Assembly: GCA_934131005.1 (NCBI GenBank) | Contig: CAKOYV010000004.1 | Coordinates: forward strand, 1-64,000 | Reading direction: 5' to 3' | Source of the DNA: an uncultured Bacilli bacterium | GTDB lineage: Bacteria; Bacillota_I; Bacilli_A; RF39; UBA660 | DNA: 64,000 nucleotides | The notes under the pieces: generated by a model | Told to the model about the DNA's origin: nothing | The model's database searches: none | What the model saw: the letters and a program-made list of their open reading frames with translations, nothing else | Shown here: in pieces, positions 56,895 through 64,000 of the stretch | Numbering within the stretch: position 1 is the stretch's first letter | Layout: every line of letters begins with the position of its first letter | Program-made: the position numbers and the translations under genes

Positions 56895-57593
56895 ATGTTT
56901 TTTAATATTTTAAATCTAATTTTGCAAAATATGTCTTTCTTTGGCAGTTACTCTAATGAAATGTTCCCCAAACCATTAACTGCTAAAGAAGAACAAAAAT
57001 ATATAAAAAAAATGCAAGAAGGTGATAAAGAAGCCCGCAATAAATTAATTGAACATAATCTTAGATTAGTTGCCCATATCGTAAAAAAGTTTGAAACAAC
57101 CACTAATGACATTGATGACTTAATAGGAATAGGCACTGTAGGATTAATCAAAGGTATTGATACCTACTCTCCCGACAAAAAGGTAAAACTAACAACTTAT
57201 GCCGCTAAATGTGCCGAAAACGAAATTCTCATGTACTTTCGCAGCAACAAAAAAAACTCCAAAAATATAAGTATTTATGAAGGCATAAGTTATGATAAAG
57301 AAGGAAATGAAATAACCATATTAGATGTCTTAAAAACCAAAGATCCCGATTACTTAGAAGATATCTATATCAAAGATAATATTGAATTATTAAAAAAATA
57401 TCTAAGAATATTAACTCCTCGCGAAAGAAAAATAATAAACATGCGTTACGGACTAAATAACCAAGAAGAAAGAACTCAAAAAGAAATTTCTAAAATAATG
57501 GGAATATCTAGAAGTTACGTATCTAGAATTGAAAAAAGAGCCATCACTAAAATTTTAAGAGAATTCATAAAAAATAAGAATTATAGCGATTAA
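56895..57593 (+). CDS. sigK: Sporulation-type sigma factor, SigK homologue with pro-sequence-like leader
   Basis: 232 residues. From residue 24 the protein closely follows sigma-K: MFPKPLTAKEEQKYI, RNKLIEHNLRLVAHIVKKFE, DDLIGIGTVGLIKGIDTY, KCAENEILMYFRSNKK, YDKEGNEITILDVL and the region 4 end ISRSYVSRIEKRAI. The first 23 residues (MFFNILNLILQNMSFFG...) form a hydrophobic stretch placed exactly like the membrane-binding pro-sequence of Bacillus pro-sigma-K. GAGGTG precedes the ATG. In spore formers this factor runs late mother-cell transcription. A terminator follows. Confidence 0.9.
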   Translation: MFFNILNLILQNMSFFGSYSNEMFPKPLTAKEEQKYIKKMQEGDKEARNKLIEHNLRLVAHIVKKFETTTNDIDDLIGIGTVGLIKGIDTYSPDKKVKLTTYAAKCAENEILMYFRSNKKNSKNISIYEGISYDKEGNEITILDVLKTKDPDYLEDIYIKDNIELLKKYLRILTPRERKIINMRYGLNNQEERTQKEISKIMGISRSYVSRIEKRAITKILREFIKNKNYSD

Positions 57594-57606
57594 ACTATAA
57601 TTCTTA
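57575..57606. terminator. Bidirectional terminator between sigK and the kinase-like gene
   Basis: TAAGAATTATAG (57575-57586) and CTATAATTCTTA (57595-57606) are a perfect 12-base inverted repeat with T/A runs on both sides. It contains the sigK stop codon. Confidence 0.88.
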
Positions 57607-59886
57607 CTTTTTTTCTCCAAAATGCTTTATTGGACTCAATATTTTATACTTCTCACACTTATCTCCATTCAAAGTATAAACCTTTGAACAACTATATTCC
57701 GCTTTAGCATCCTTCTTATCATTAAGAACACACGTATTTCCCGCTAAGGCATAACCATCACTACATTCAAATCCCTTTATAGCATCAGCTGTTATTGTAG
57801 CAACACACTGATCTCCCTTAAGTTCTAATCCACCAGCACAATAATATTTAGGACTTGGCTGAATAGAAGATGTTGTAATACATTGATTACCATAAGTCTG
57901 ATAACCAGATGGACAACTATATTTAACTGTTGCTGGTATAGTTACACTATAAACACAACTGCCACCACTCAAACTACCATTAGAACAATAAGAACTACCA
58001 CGATTATAACTAGCATCCTTATAACATTGAGTACCACTCTTAGTATATCCATATGGACATTCACAAGTTGTAGTTGTAGAACTTTGACATCCAGGATAAT
58101 ATGGGTTATATCTACAAATATAAGAATTATTATATCCCCCACCACTTGTTGAACAAGTAGCATTTCTATAGCACTTACTTCCAGACAATGTATCACCACT
58201 ACTACAACTATATCCCCCACCACTAGTAATTGGAGAACTATATTCCGTCTTACTACATTTATTTCCAGACAAAGTATAACCAGATGGACAACTGTAACTA
58301 GCACTAGCTGTTTTATTACTAGCTGTAGAACACTTATTATCATATAAAATATAACCAGATGGACAAGTATAAGTAACAGCAGCCTTTGTCTTCTGTTCCT
58401 GAATACATTTATCCCCCTCTAATCTTCCAAGTCCAGCACATTGATAAGCTTGCTTAGCATCCTTAGTATCGCTCTTTAAACATACCTTATCCTGTAAAGT
58501 ATAACCATCATCACAAACATATTTAACATTAGCATCAATAGATTTCAATGTTTTACTACATTTATTATTTTTATTTAAAGAATAACCCTTATCACAAGTA
58601 TACCAACCCTTAACACAAAGACCATAATTATTTATATAACCCTTATCACATTTTTTAGTACTAAAAACACATCCCTTTAATAACAACAAAAGCAAAATAA
58701 TTAAAATACCTATAATAATATTTTTTCTATTATCAATATAAAATTGCTTATCAGATAATTTTTCTCTTAATTCAACAATAGAATCAATAATTTTTTCACA
58801 AATATTATCCTCACCAAAAATACTTTCCTTTTTATCAATAATTTTATTCAAAAACTTATCATAAATAAAACCATGTCGCCTATTACTAGCAGTTTTATTA
58901 TTATCAACAGCTACACTACTATCTACATTGCTATTAGACAAACGATTAACATCATAAATACTAATAGTTTTATTCGAACCAATTATATTTTGAGCATCCT
59001 TATTTGCAATAGAATTATCATCCCCATTATCAGTCAAAAAACGCTTCAAAGCCCCCTTCATAACACTAACATCTTTATATCTATCAGTAACATAAAAAGC
59101 ACAAGCATTAAAAATAATCGTCATCAAATCATTGCTAACACCCTTAATAATAGGAATAACAGAGCCAGACATTCTAAGCTTAAAAGCCATTTTATCACTA
59201 ACAAACAAACCAACAAAAGGCAACTTACCTCTATTCAAGAATTGATACATAACAAGCCCTAAAGAATAAAGATCAGCACTATTAGTAATATTCTCATTAT
59301 TATAAACTTCAGGAGCCACATAAAGACAATTATTATCAATTTTATCTAAAACACCAAAATCTCCTAACTTATACTTACCATCACTACCTATAAAAATATT
59401 ATTTGGTTTAATATTTTTATGAACTATTCCATATTTTTTCAAAAACTCTAGTGCATTACAAATATCAATTCCCATTTGAGCAATATCATTAACCAAAAGT
59501 TTTTTATTATTAAAATCTCCTAAAACTTCAGAAACTAATTCCATTCTTAGATAAACATCATATCCCACTCCATCTCGATGTGGCTCCTGATAATAATCAT
59601 AATAATTTAATATATATTGATTATTATATCTTCTAATAATATCAAAATCTTTTTTTAATTCATCTAATATTTTTTTATAATAATCATTGGCTTCATTTCT
59701 TGATTTTATTAATCCTAGACGTATTAATTCATCTATATCACCAGTTGTTTTAGGAAAGCTAATATACTTAATAGCACTATAAACATTAGCATTTCCATTA
59801 TTTTTAACAGCTTTATAAACTTCTCCTGTACTACCTTCACCTATTTTATCAACAATCTGCCAGCCATCCCATAAAACTCTTCTCAT
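57604..59886 (-). CDS. Ser/Thr kinase-like receptor with Cys-rich extracellular repeats
   Basis: About 760 residues. Cytoplasmic kinase fold (residues about 1-290): glycine loop GEGSTGEVY, ATP lysine in SAIKYI, DFG as LGDFGVL and VAPEVY. The catalytic loop reads HKNIKPNN instead of HRDxKPxN, so the catalytic aspartate is Asn. One transmembrane helix (IIIGILIILLLLLLKGCVF, about residue 390), then about a dozen repeats of the form C-x-x-GY-x-L-x-x-x-x-C (CPSGYTLSGNKC, CSDGYALAGNTC). ATG 59886 has AGGAGGTGA upstream. Follows and is co-transcribed with an FHA-ABC transporter. It may be a pseudokinase sensor. Confidence 0.88.
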   Translation of the reverse strand: MRRVLWDGWQIVDKIGEGSTGEVYKAVKNNGNANVYSAIKYISFPKTTGDIDELIRLGLIKSRNEANDYYKKILDELKKDFDIIRRYNNQYILNYYDYYQEPHRDGVGYDVYLRMELVSEVLGDFNNKKLLVNDIAQMGIDICNALEFLKKYGIVHKNIKPNNIFIGSDGKYKLGDFGVLDKIDNNCLYVAPEVYNNENITNSADLYSLGLVMYQFLNRGKLPFVGLFVSDKMAFKLRMSGSVIPIIKGVSNDLMTIIFNACAFYVTDRYKDVSVMKGALKRFLTDNGDDNSIANKDAQNIIGSNKTISIYDVNRLSNSNVDSSVAVDNNKTASNRRHGFIYDKFLNKIIDKKESIFGEDNICEKIIDSIVELREKLSDKQFYIDNRKNIIIGILIILLLLLLKGCVFSTKKCDKGYINNYGLCVKGWYTCDKGYSLNKNNKCSKTLKSIDANVKYVCDDGYTLQDKVCLKSDTKDAKQAYQCAGLGRLEGDKCIQEQKTKAAVTYTCPSGYILYDNKCSTASNKTASASYSCPSGYTLSGNKCSKTEYSSPITSGGGYSCSSGDTLSGSKCYRNATCSTSGGGYNNSYICRYNPYYPGCQSSTTTTCECPYGYTKSGTQCYKDASYNRGSSYCSNGSLSGGSCVYSVTIPATVKYSCPSGYQTYGNQCITTSSIQPSPKYYCAGGLELKGDQCVATITADAIKGFECSDGYALAGNTCVLNDKKDAKAEYSCSKVYTLNGDKCEKYKILSPIKHFGEKK

Positions 59887-59888
59887 AT

Positions 59889-62207
59889 TCACCTCCTATT
59901 ATTTAATTGTCTTCTTAACAAGAAATAGCACGCTACTAAAATTACCAATCCCATTAAAACTATAATTTTAATATCATTCATATAATGTACTTTTGTAAAA
60001 ATAAAATAATCTTCAGGATCCCTCTCATAACTAGGTTGCAATTTTTGAATTTCATTAGGCATACTATTCAAATCGCATGTAATACCAAAAAGTTGAATAG
60101 CCCATCTATCTAAAATAAATACCGATAATTTTTCTAAAACTCCATCAAGTGGCAAAAAAGAACCATTTAAAACAAGTTGAGGTATAAGTGTAATTGGCGC
60201 TAACATAACAGCATTAGATGAATTTTTAGAAATTGCTGACAAAAACAAACCTAAACAAGTTGAACAAACTGTTATTAAGAAAAACGAGCCCATCATCTCA
60301 AGAGGCCAATTAGTCATTATTCCATCATCCGGAACAAAACCAAAGAAATACATAAAAACAGAAATAAATAGCACCGACTGAATCAAACACAAAATAATTT
60401 GAATCCATAATTTTGATGCAAAATATGCCGACAATTTCAAATCTGCCATATATTCTCGCTTCAAAATTGATCTTTCTTTACAAATAACTTGAATAGAATT
60501 AAGCGTTCCTAACCAAATTGCTGCTATTGTCATCGCAAACAACATCATTTTTGTCGTTTCATACCCCTCAAACATATCATCAGGAGCAACTAATGCAAAC
60601 ATATAGGCAATAAATGGAGACTGTAATAACAATAAAAGTAACATCTGCCTATCATTCAAAATAGTTTTTGCATATCTCTTAGATAAAGTAATAAACTGTT
60701 TCATAAAAGATCTCTTATTTCTTCCCTGTTTAACAAAACTATTAGAACTCTTACGGACTACTACTTTCTCACAATATGCTGAATTATTATAAGCATTATA
60801 CCATTTATTAACATCACTACTAATCAAATTATAAATATCAACAAAATCATTAACCCCAAAAAAATTAAGTGTATCCCTTGGTGAGCCCGCAAAACAAAGC
60901 TTTCCTCCTTCACCAAAGAAACAAATTTTATCACATAAATGCAAATTCAAAGTATTATGTGTTACTAAAATAATTGTCTTCCCACTAGCAGCCATCTTTT
61001 TCAAAATATTCATCAAACTTCTCTCTGTACCAGGATCAAGACCGCTAGTAGGTTCATCTAGGAAAAACAATTTAGGATCTGCTAATAACTCAACAGCTAT
61101 ACTAGCTCTCTTTCTCTGACCACCAGAAAGATTTCTAATCATAACATCTTTTTTAGTTGTTAGCTCTACTATCTCTAAAACTTCTTTTATTCTTTTGTTC
61201 TTCTCATCCATTGTAGCATCATCTGGCATTCTTAAATTAGCCGAATATTTCAACATATCATATAAAGTTAAATCTTTAAAAACAATATCATCTTGAGGAA
61301 CATAACCAATAATTTTCTTCAAAACAGCATAATTTTTAAATAAATCATTACCATTAACATAAACATGACCACTCGTTGGACGTGAAACTCCACTAATACA
61401 ATTCATAAAAGTACTCTTACCAGCACCAGAGCCACCAACAAGTGCAACAAATTCCCCAGGTTTAATAGATAAATTAACATGATAAGAAATATCTCTTTTT
61501 TTTCCTTTAACACTAACAGTTTTAACTATATCAACTGCATCAACTCCAACACCTCGATCATACATTTGATAAAAAATTCTTCCCTTATCATATATCAACT
61601 TAGCATCTGCAATTAAAATAACATCTCTTTCTTTTAAAACCACTTGTCCCTTTAATAAATAGCCATTAACAAGAATACTACTAGTAGGATCATTAGAAAC
61701 TAAAATGAATTTATCACCATTCTTATAAATATTAGCAATATTAAGTGCAACACTAACATGATGAAGAACTATATCTGATTTAACATCTCTACCAATAGAC
61801 ACAACATCTTTAGAATTTAAATCAAACTGCTGCCAAGCATCAACATTTTCTCCCAAAGAAATTATCATAATTACTCCTATTGCAAGAGGAGAAGCAGGAT
61901 TATCTATCTTAATAGCATCACCATCTCGTAAATAAATTTCACTTACTCTATTATTATTCACAAAAATTCCATTTATACTATTATTATCAACAACTTTAAG
62001 TTTATCATCAACAAATTCAAAAAAACCATGATTAGGAGAAACTAATAAAGAATTCAATATAATATCATTATTACTATTCCTTCCAAACAAAATTCTTTTT
62101 TTTCTAAATTTATTTAAAACTATATTTTTAATGTTATTTTCTTCAATTATAGTAACTGTATATTTTACATCCTTTTTTAAAGAAGAATTAGCTATAACCT
62201 CGCTCAT
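59889..62207 (-). CDS. FHA domain-containing ABC transporter (ATPase-permease fusion)
   Basis: About 772 residues. Two FHA domains (ILFGRNSNNDIILNSLLVSP near residue 40; VSIGRDVKSDIVLHHVSV near 145) bind phosphothreonine peptides. Then an ABC ATPase: Walker A GGSGAGKSTFMN, Q-loop YVPQDDIV, signature LSGGQRKRASIA, Walker B LFFLDEPTSGLD, switch His in VTHN. Finally an ABC2/ABCG-like membrane domain with about six helices. Architecture equals mycobacterial Rv1747. ATG 62207 has AGGTGG eight bases upstream. The kinase-like gene follows after two bases, so phospho-regulated export is the natural model. Substrate unknown. Confidence 0.92.
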   Translation of the reverse strand: MSEVIANSSLKKDVKYTVTIIEENNIKNIVLNKFRKKRILFGRNSNNDIILNSLLVSPNHGFFEFVDDKLKVVDNNSINGIFVNNNRVSEIYLRDGDAIKIDNPASPLAIGVIMIISLGENVDAWQQFDLNSKDVVSIGRDVKSDIVLHHVSVALNIANIYKNGDKFILVSNDPTSSILVNGYLLKGQVVLKERDVILIADAKLIYDKGRIFYQMYDRGVGVDAVDIVKTVSVKGKKRDISYHVNLSIKPGEFVALVGGSGAGKSTFMNCISGVSRPTSGHVYVNGNDLFKNYAVLKKIIGYVPQDDIVFKDLTLYDMLKYSANLRMPDDATMDEKNKRIKEVLEIVELTTKKDVMIRNLSGGQRKRASIAVELLADPKLFFLDEPTSGLDPGTERSLMNILKKMAASGKTIILVTHNTLNLHLCDKICFFGEGGKLCFAGSPRDTLNFFGVNDFVDIYNLISSDVNKWYNAYNNSAYCEKVVVRKSSNSFVKQGRNKRSFMKQFITLSKRYAKTILNDRQMLLLLLLQSPFIAYMFALVAPDDMFEGYETTKMMLFAMTIAAIWLGTLNSIQVICKERSILKREYMADLKLSAYFASKLWIQIILCLIQSVLFISVFMYFFGFVPDDGIMTNWPLEMMGSFFLITVCSTCLGLFLSAISKNSSNAVMLAPITLIPQLVLNGSFLPLDGVLEKLSVFILDRWAIQLFGITCDLNSMPNEIQKLQPSYERDPEDYFIFTKVHYMNDIKIIVLMGLVILVACYFLLRRQLNNRR

Positions 62208-62244
62208 TTTACCAGCCACCTATTTCTACCATAATATTAACAAT

Positions 62245-62273
62245 ATTATAACATTTATCTATTAACAAATCAA
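62245..62273 (-). promoter_or_regulatory. Promoter of the FHA-ABC transporter/kinase operon
   Basis: On the minus strand TTGATT (62268-62273) and TATAAT (62245-62250), 17 bases apart, about 38 bases before the start codon. Confidence 0.75.
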
Positions 62274-62323
62274 TTCTAAACATGAAGAAAAAACAGAGTT
62301 TTAACAACCCCATCTTTTCATCT

Positions 62324-63823
62324 TTATTTAAATAATCCTTTAAAGAAATTTTTAATATTATTAACTATTCCCTTGTTACTAGTATTAGTATTGCTACTAC
62401 TTGTATCCCTCATATTTACCTGATTCAAGAAACTAGTAACTTTATTTTTATATTCCTCTTTATGTTGTCCAACAATTATAAATGCATGTGGAGAACCGTC
62501 AGGTCTATATTGTTCTACAACATTACTATTACTAATAACAGTATCAGCATTACTAGGAGGAACAGTAGTATCACCACTACCATGAATTACCATAACTTTA
62601 ACATTACTATCCGCACGTCTTCCATTCCCAAAAGCATCTTGATAATTATCAAAGTTATTACTACTCAAACCAGTTTTAATTAAATTACCTGTCAAAACTG
62701 TTTTTATTAATAAATTAACAGTATTAGTATTATCACCATTAATTTTCAAGCTTCCCAAACTTCCTAAAGTATTACCACTAGATTTATTTGCTCCCCAAGA
62801 CTTAAATCCACTACCATTACCAAATAATTCATTTGAATCACTAGAAATAGTATTCTTAGAACCACTAGTACTTGGTAACATTGAAGTTATAATACCTGTC
62901 ATAGATGTATATCCACAATCATCAACAACTCCTACAACATTCTTACTAGATATCGATGGCATAGTTCCAACTCCTGTAACATTGACACCACCCATTGTCA
63001 AAGATTGAATAGTAGTAGCTCCTCCAAGAGAAATACCATGAATTACAATTTTACTTGGTTTAGTATCCTTCTTAATATCACTACTTGTATTCAAATAATC
63101 CAACCAATTCATAACATCAAGACTCTCCAAAAATCCCATAGCAACGCTACCATTACTACTACCAAATCCTCTCAAGTCAATTGCCAAAACATTAACATTA
63201 TTATCTAAATACATTTTACCAACAGCACTAGCCATTGAATCAGCACTCATCATATTACCATGAACAAGTAATGCCCAATTATTAGAAGTTTTACTAGCAT
63301 AATAAACATTAGCATGTAGCTGAACACAATAACTATTTTTATCCTTACCTGTAGCTGCAATAAACTTACAAACATTATCTGAACTAATTGTAACCTCACT
63401 ATCAGGAGTCAACTTACTACCACCATTAAATAATCCCAAAATACCATCAAAAAATGAATTTAAACTAAGGGTCATAGTGTTAACAAGCTCAACTGTACTA
63501 TCATAATCATCTGTTACAGTAGTATTTAATAAATTATTAGCCATATAATCTACTCCATCATCATTATGATATTTACTTTGTAAATTCTTTATCTCACTAG
63601 TGATTGTATGCTTAGCCAAACTAACAGACATATTAGAATCAATATTTTCTAAACAATCACCAACATCATATAAAAAATTTTGATAAATTTCTCCCTTACT
63701 CTCATCAAGAGCATTTTTATTATCTCTTATAGAAAACATTCCCATTGAAAAAGATAATACAGATACAACACATAAAACAATAGCAACAATAATTATCCAT
63801 TGTTTCTTACCAAATTTATTCAC
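62324..63823 (-). CDS. Membrane-anchored alpha/beta hydrolase
   Basis: 499 residues. N-terminal transmembrane anchor (WIIIVAIVLCVVSVLSFSM), a helical extracytoplasmic spacer, then an alpha/beta-hydrolase: WALLVHGNMM (oxyanion loop), IDLRGFGSSNG, nucleophile serine in IHGISLGGATT (about residue 262), acid in VIHGSGDTTVPP and histidine in GSPHAFIIVG. The fold matches peptidase S9/acyl-esterase-like members often annotated as lysophospholipase. A Gly/Ser/Asn-rich insert splits the domain after the nucleophile. GTG start behind AAAGGAG. Substrate unknown; acts outside the cell. Confidence 0.85.
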   Translation of the reverse strand: MNKFGKKQWIIIVAIVLCVVSVLSFSMGMFSIRDNKNALDESKGEIYQNFLYDVGDCLENIDSNMSVSLAKHTITSEIKNLQSKYHNDDGVDYMANNLLNTTVTDDYDSTVELVNTMTLSLNSFFDGILGLFNGGSKLTPDSEVTISSDNVCKFIAATGKDKNSYCVQLHANVYYASKTSNNWALLVHGNMMSADSMASAVGKMYLDNNVNVLAIDLRGFGSSNGSVAMGFLESLDVMNWLDYLNTSSDIKKDTKPSKIVIHGISLGGATTIQSLTMGGVNVTGVGTMPSISSKNVVGVVDDCGYTSMTGIITSMLPSTSGSKNTISSDSNELFGNGSGFKSWGANKSSGNTLGSLGSLKINGDNTNTVNLLIKTVLTGNLIKTGLSSNNFDNYQDAFGNGRRADSNVKVMVIHGSGDTTVPPSNADTVISNSNVVEQYRPDGSPHAFIIVGQHKEEYKNKVTSFLNQVNMRDTSSSNTNTSNKGIVNNIKNFFKGLFK

Positions 63824-63847
63824 AATTATTTACACTCCTTTACTATA

Positions 63848-64000
63848 TCAGTTTAACACTTCTTCAATCATTAAAGCAAGCTCCGATGCATATTTTTTAA
63901 TTTTTTCTAAATCATTACCCTCAATCATAACTCTTATCAATGGCTCCGTTCCACTAGGTCTTACTAAAACACGCCCATCACTTGCAAGCTCATTACTAAT
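63848..64000 (-). CDS. glmM: Phosphoglucosamine mutase GlmM, C-terminal end (partial)
   Basis: The last 50 codons of a gene that continues past the window. The visible part contains GRVLVRPSGTEPLIRVMIEG, the phosphate-binding loop of alpha-D-phosphohexomutases in its GlmM form, then a final helix and a TGA stop. GlmM makes glucosamine-1-phosphate for UDP-GlcNAc and peptidoglycan. Too short for the ORF cut-off but unmistakable. Confidence 0.9.
   Translation of the reverse strand: MSNELASDGRVLVRPSGTEPLIRVMIEGNDLEKIKKYASELALMIEEVLN

Noticed and set aside
57969..58343. Alternative open frame through the Cys-rich repeats
   Set aside because: It is an overlapping frame of the kinase-like gene, without a ribosome binding site and with unnatural Val/Leu-rich composition.

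Overview
The window is a very A+T-rich chromosomal segment from a low-GC Gram-positive bacterium. Trp is read from TGG and TGA serves as a stop (uvrA, glmM, the c-like ATPase subunit), so this is not a Mycoplasma-type code. Gene content is Firmicutes-like: yqeG-yqeH-mrnC-rlmB-sigH order, an RNase J, a class B sortase and a sigma-K homologue. Murein genes (murE, murB, murG, ftsQ) show a cell wall. My best inference is an uncultured Bacilli lineage near the Erysipelotrichales/RF39-type gut bacteria, a sister group of the wall-less Mollicutes. Placement rests on gene content only.

Layout. 0.1-2.6 kb: tsaE-tsaB-rimI-tsaD (tRNA t6A). 2.7-10.8 kb: small zinc-ribbon protein, murE, a DAACS transporter, a Sel1-repeat protein, and a divergent pair (tail-anchored protein / RNase J) sharing an 18-bp palindrome. 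10.8-25.6 kb: the most unusual region. One three-gene operon encodes N-terminally anchored surface proteins, one of about 1,910 residues with many FN3-like modules. It is followed by its own terminator and then by a separately promoted nine-gene operon for an F1-like ATPase. 25.7-30.7 kb: ftsQ, murB, murG, then prepilin peptidase and a PilC/GspF platform protein. 30.8-42.9 kb: YqfQ-like and TIM44-like proteins, rhomboid protease, TspO, rluD, lspA with a type IV prepilin, gpsA, obg, and a sortase B with a likely substrate. 43-47.3 kb: rpsL-rpsG-fusA-tuf. 47.6-57.6 kb: a SleB-like protein, tdk, a Xer recombinase, uvrA, the sigH-rlmB-mrnC-yqeH-yqeG block and a sigma-K homologue. 57.6-64 kb: a kinase-like receptor with Cys-rich repeats, an FHA-ABC transporter, an alpha/beta hydrolase and the end of glmM.

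The F1-like operon (promoter 17371-17399, terminator 11551-11572) is the best candidate for an undescribed system. Its beta subunit keeps every catalytic motif I can check and alpha keeps its arginine finger. The c-like subunit has Ser where the ion-carrying Glu/Asp should be, no protein in the operon shows subunit-a signatures, and the last gene is a Flp-type pilin placed immediately before the terminator. This looks like an F1 motor uncoupled from ion flow and attached to a different membrane machine, formally comparable to the F1-like-X0 ATPases of mycoplasmas. The surface-protein operon next door and the pilin-processing genes 11-13 kb away are possible partners; that link is inference.

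Other points of note: a kinase-like protein whose HRD aspartate is Asn, a sigma-K homologue with a hydrophobic pro-sequence-like leader, and a divergent sortase B / NPQT-type substrate pair.
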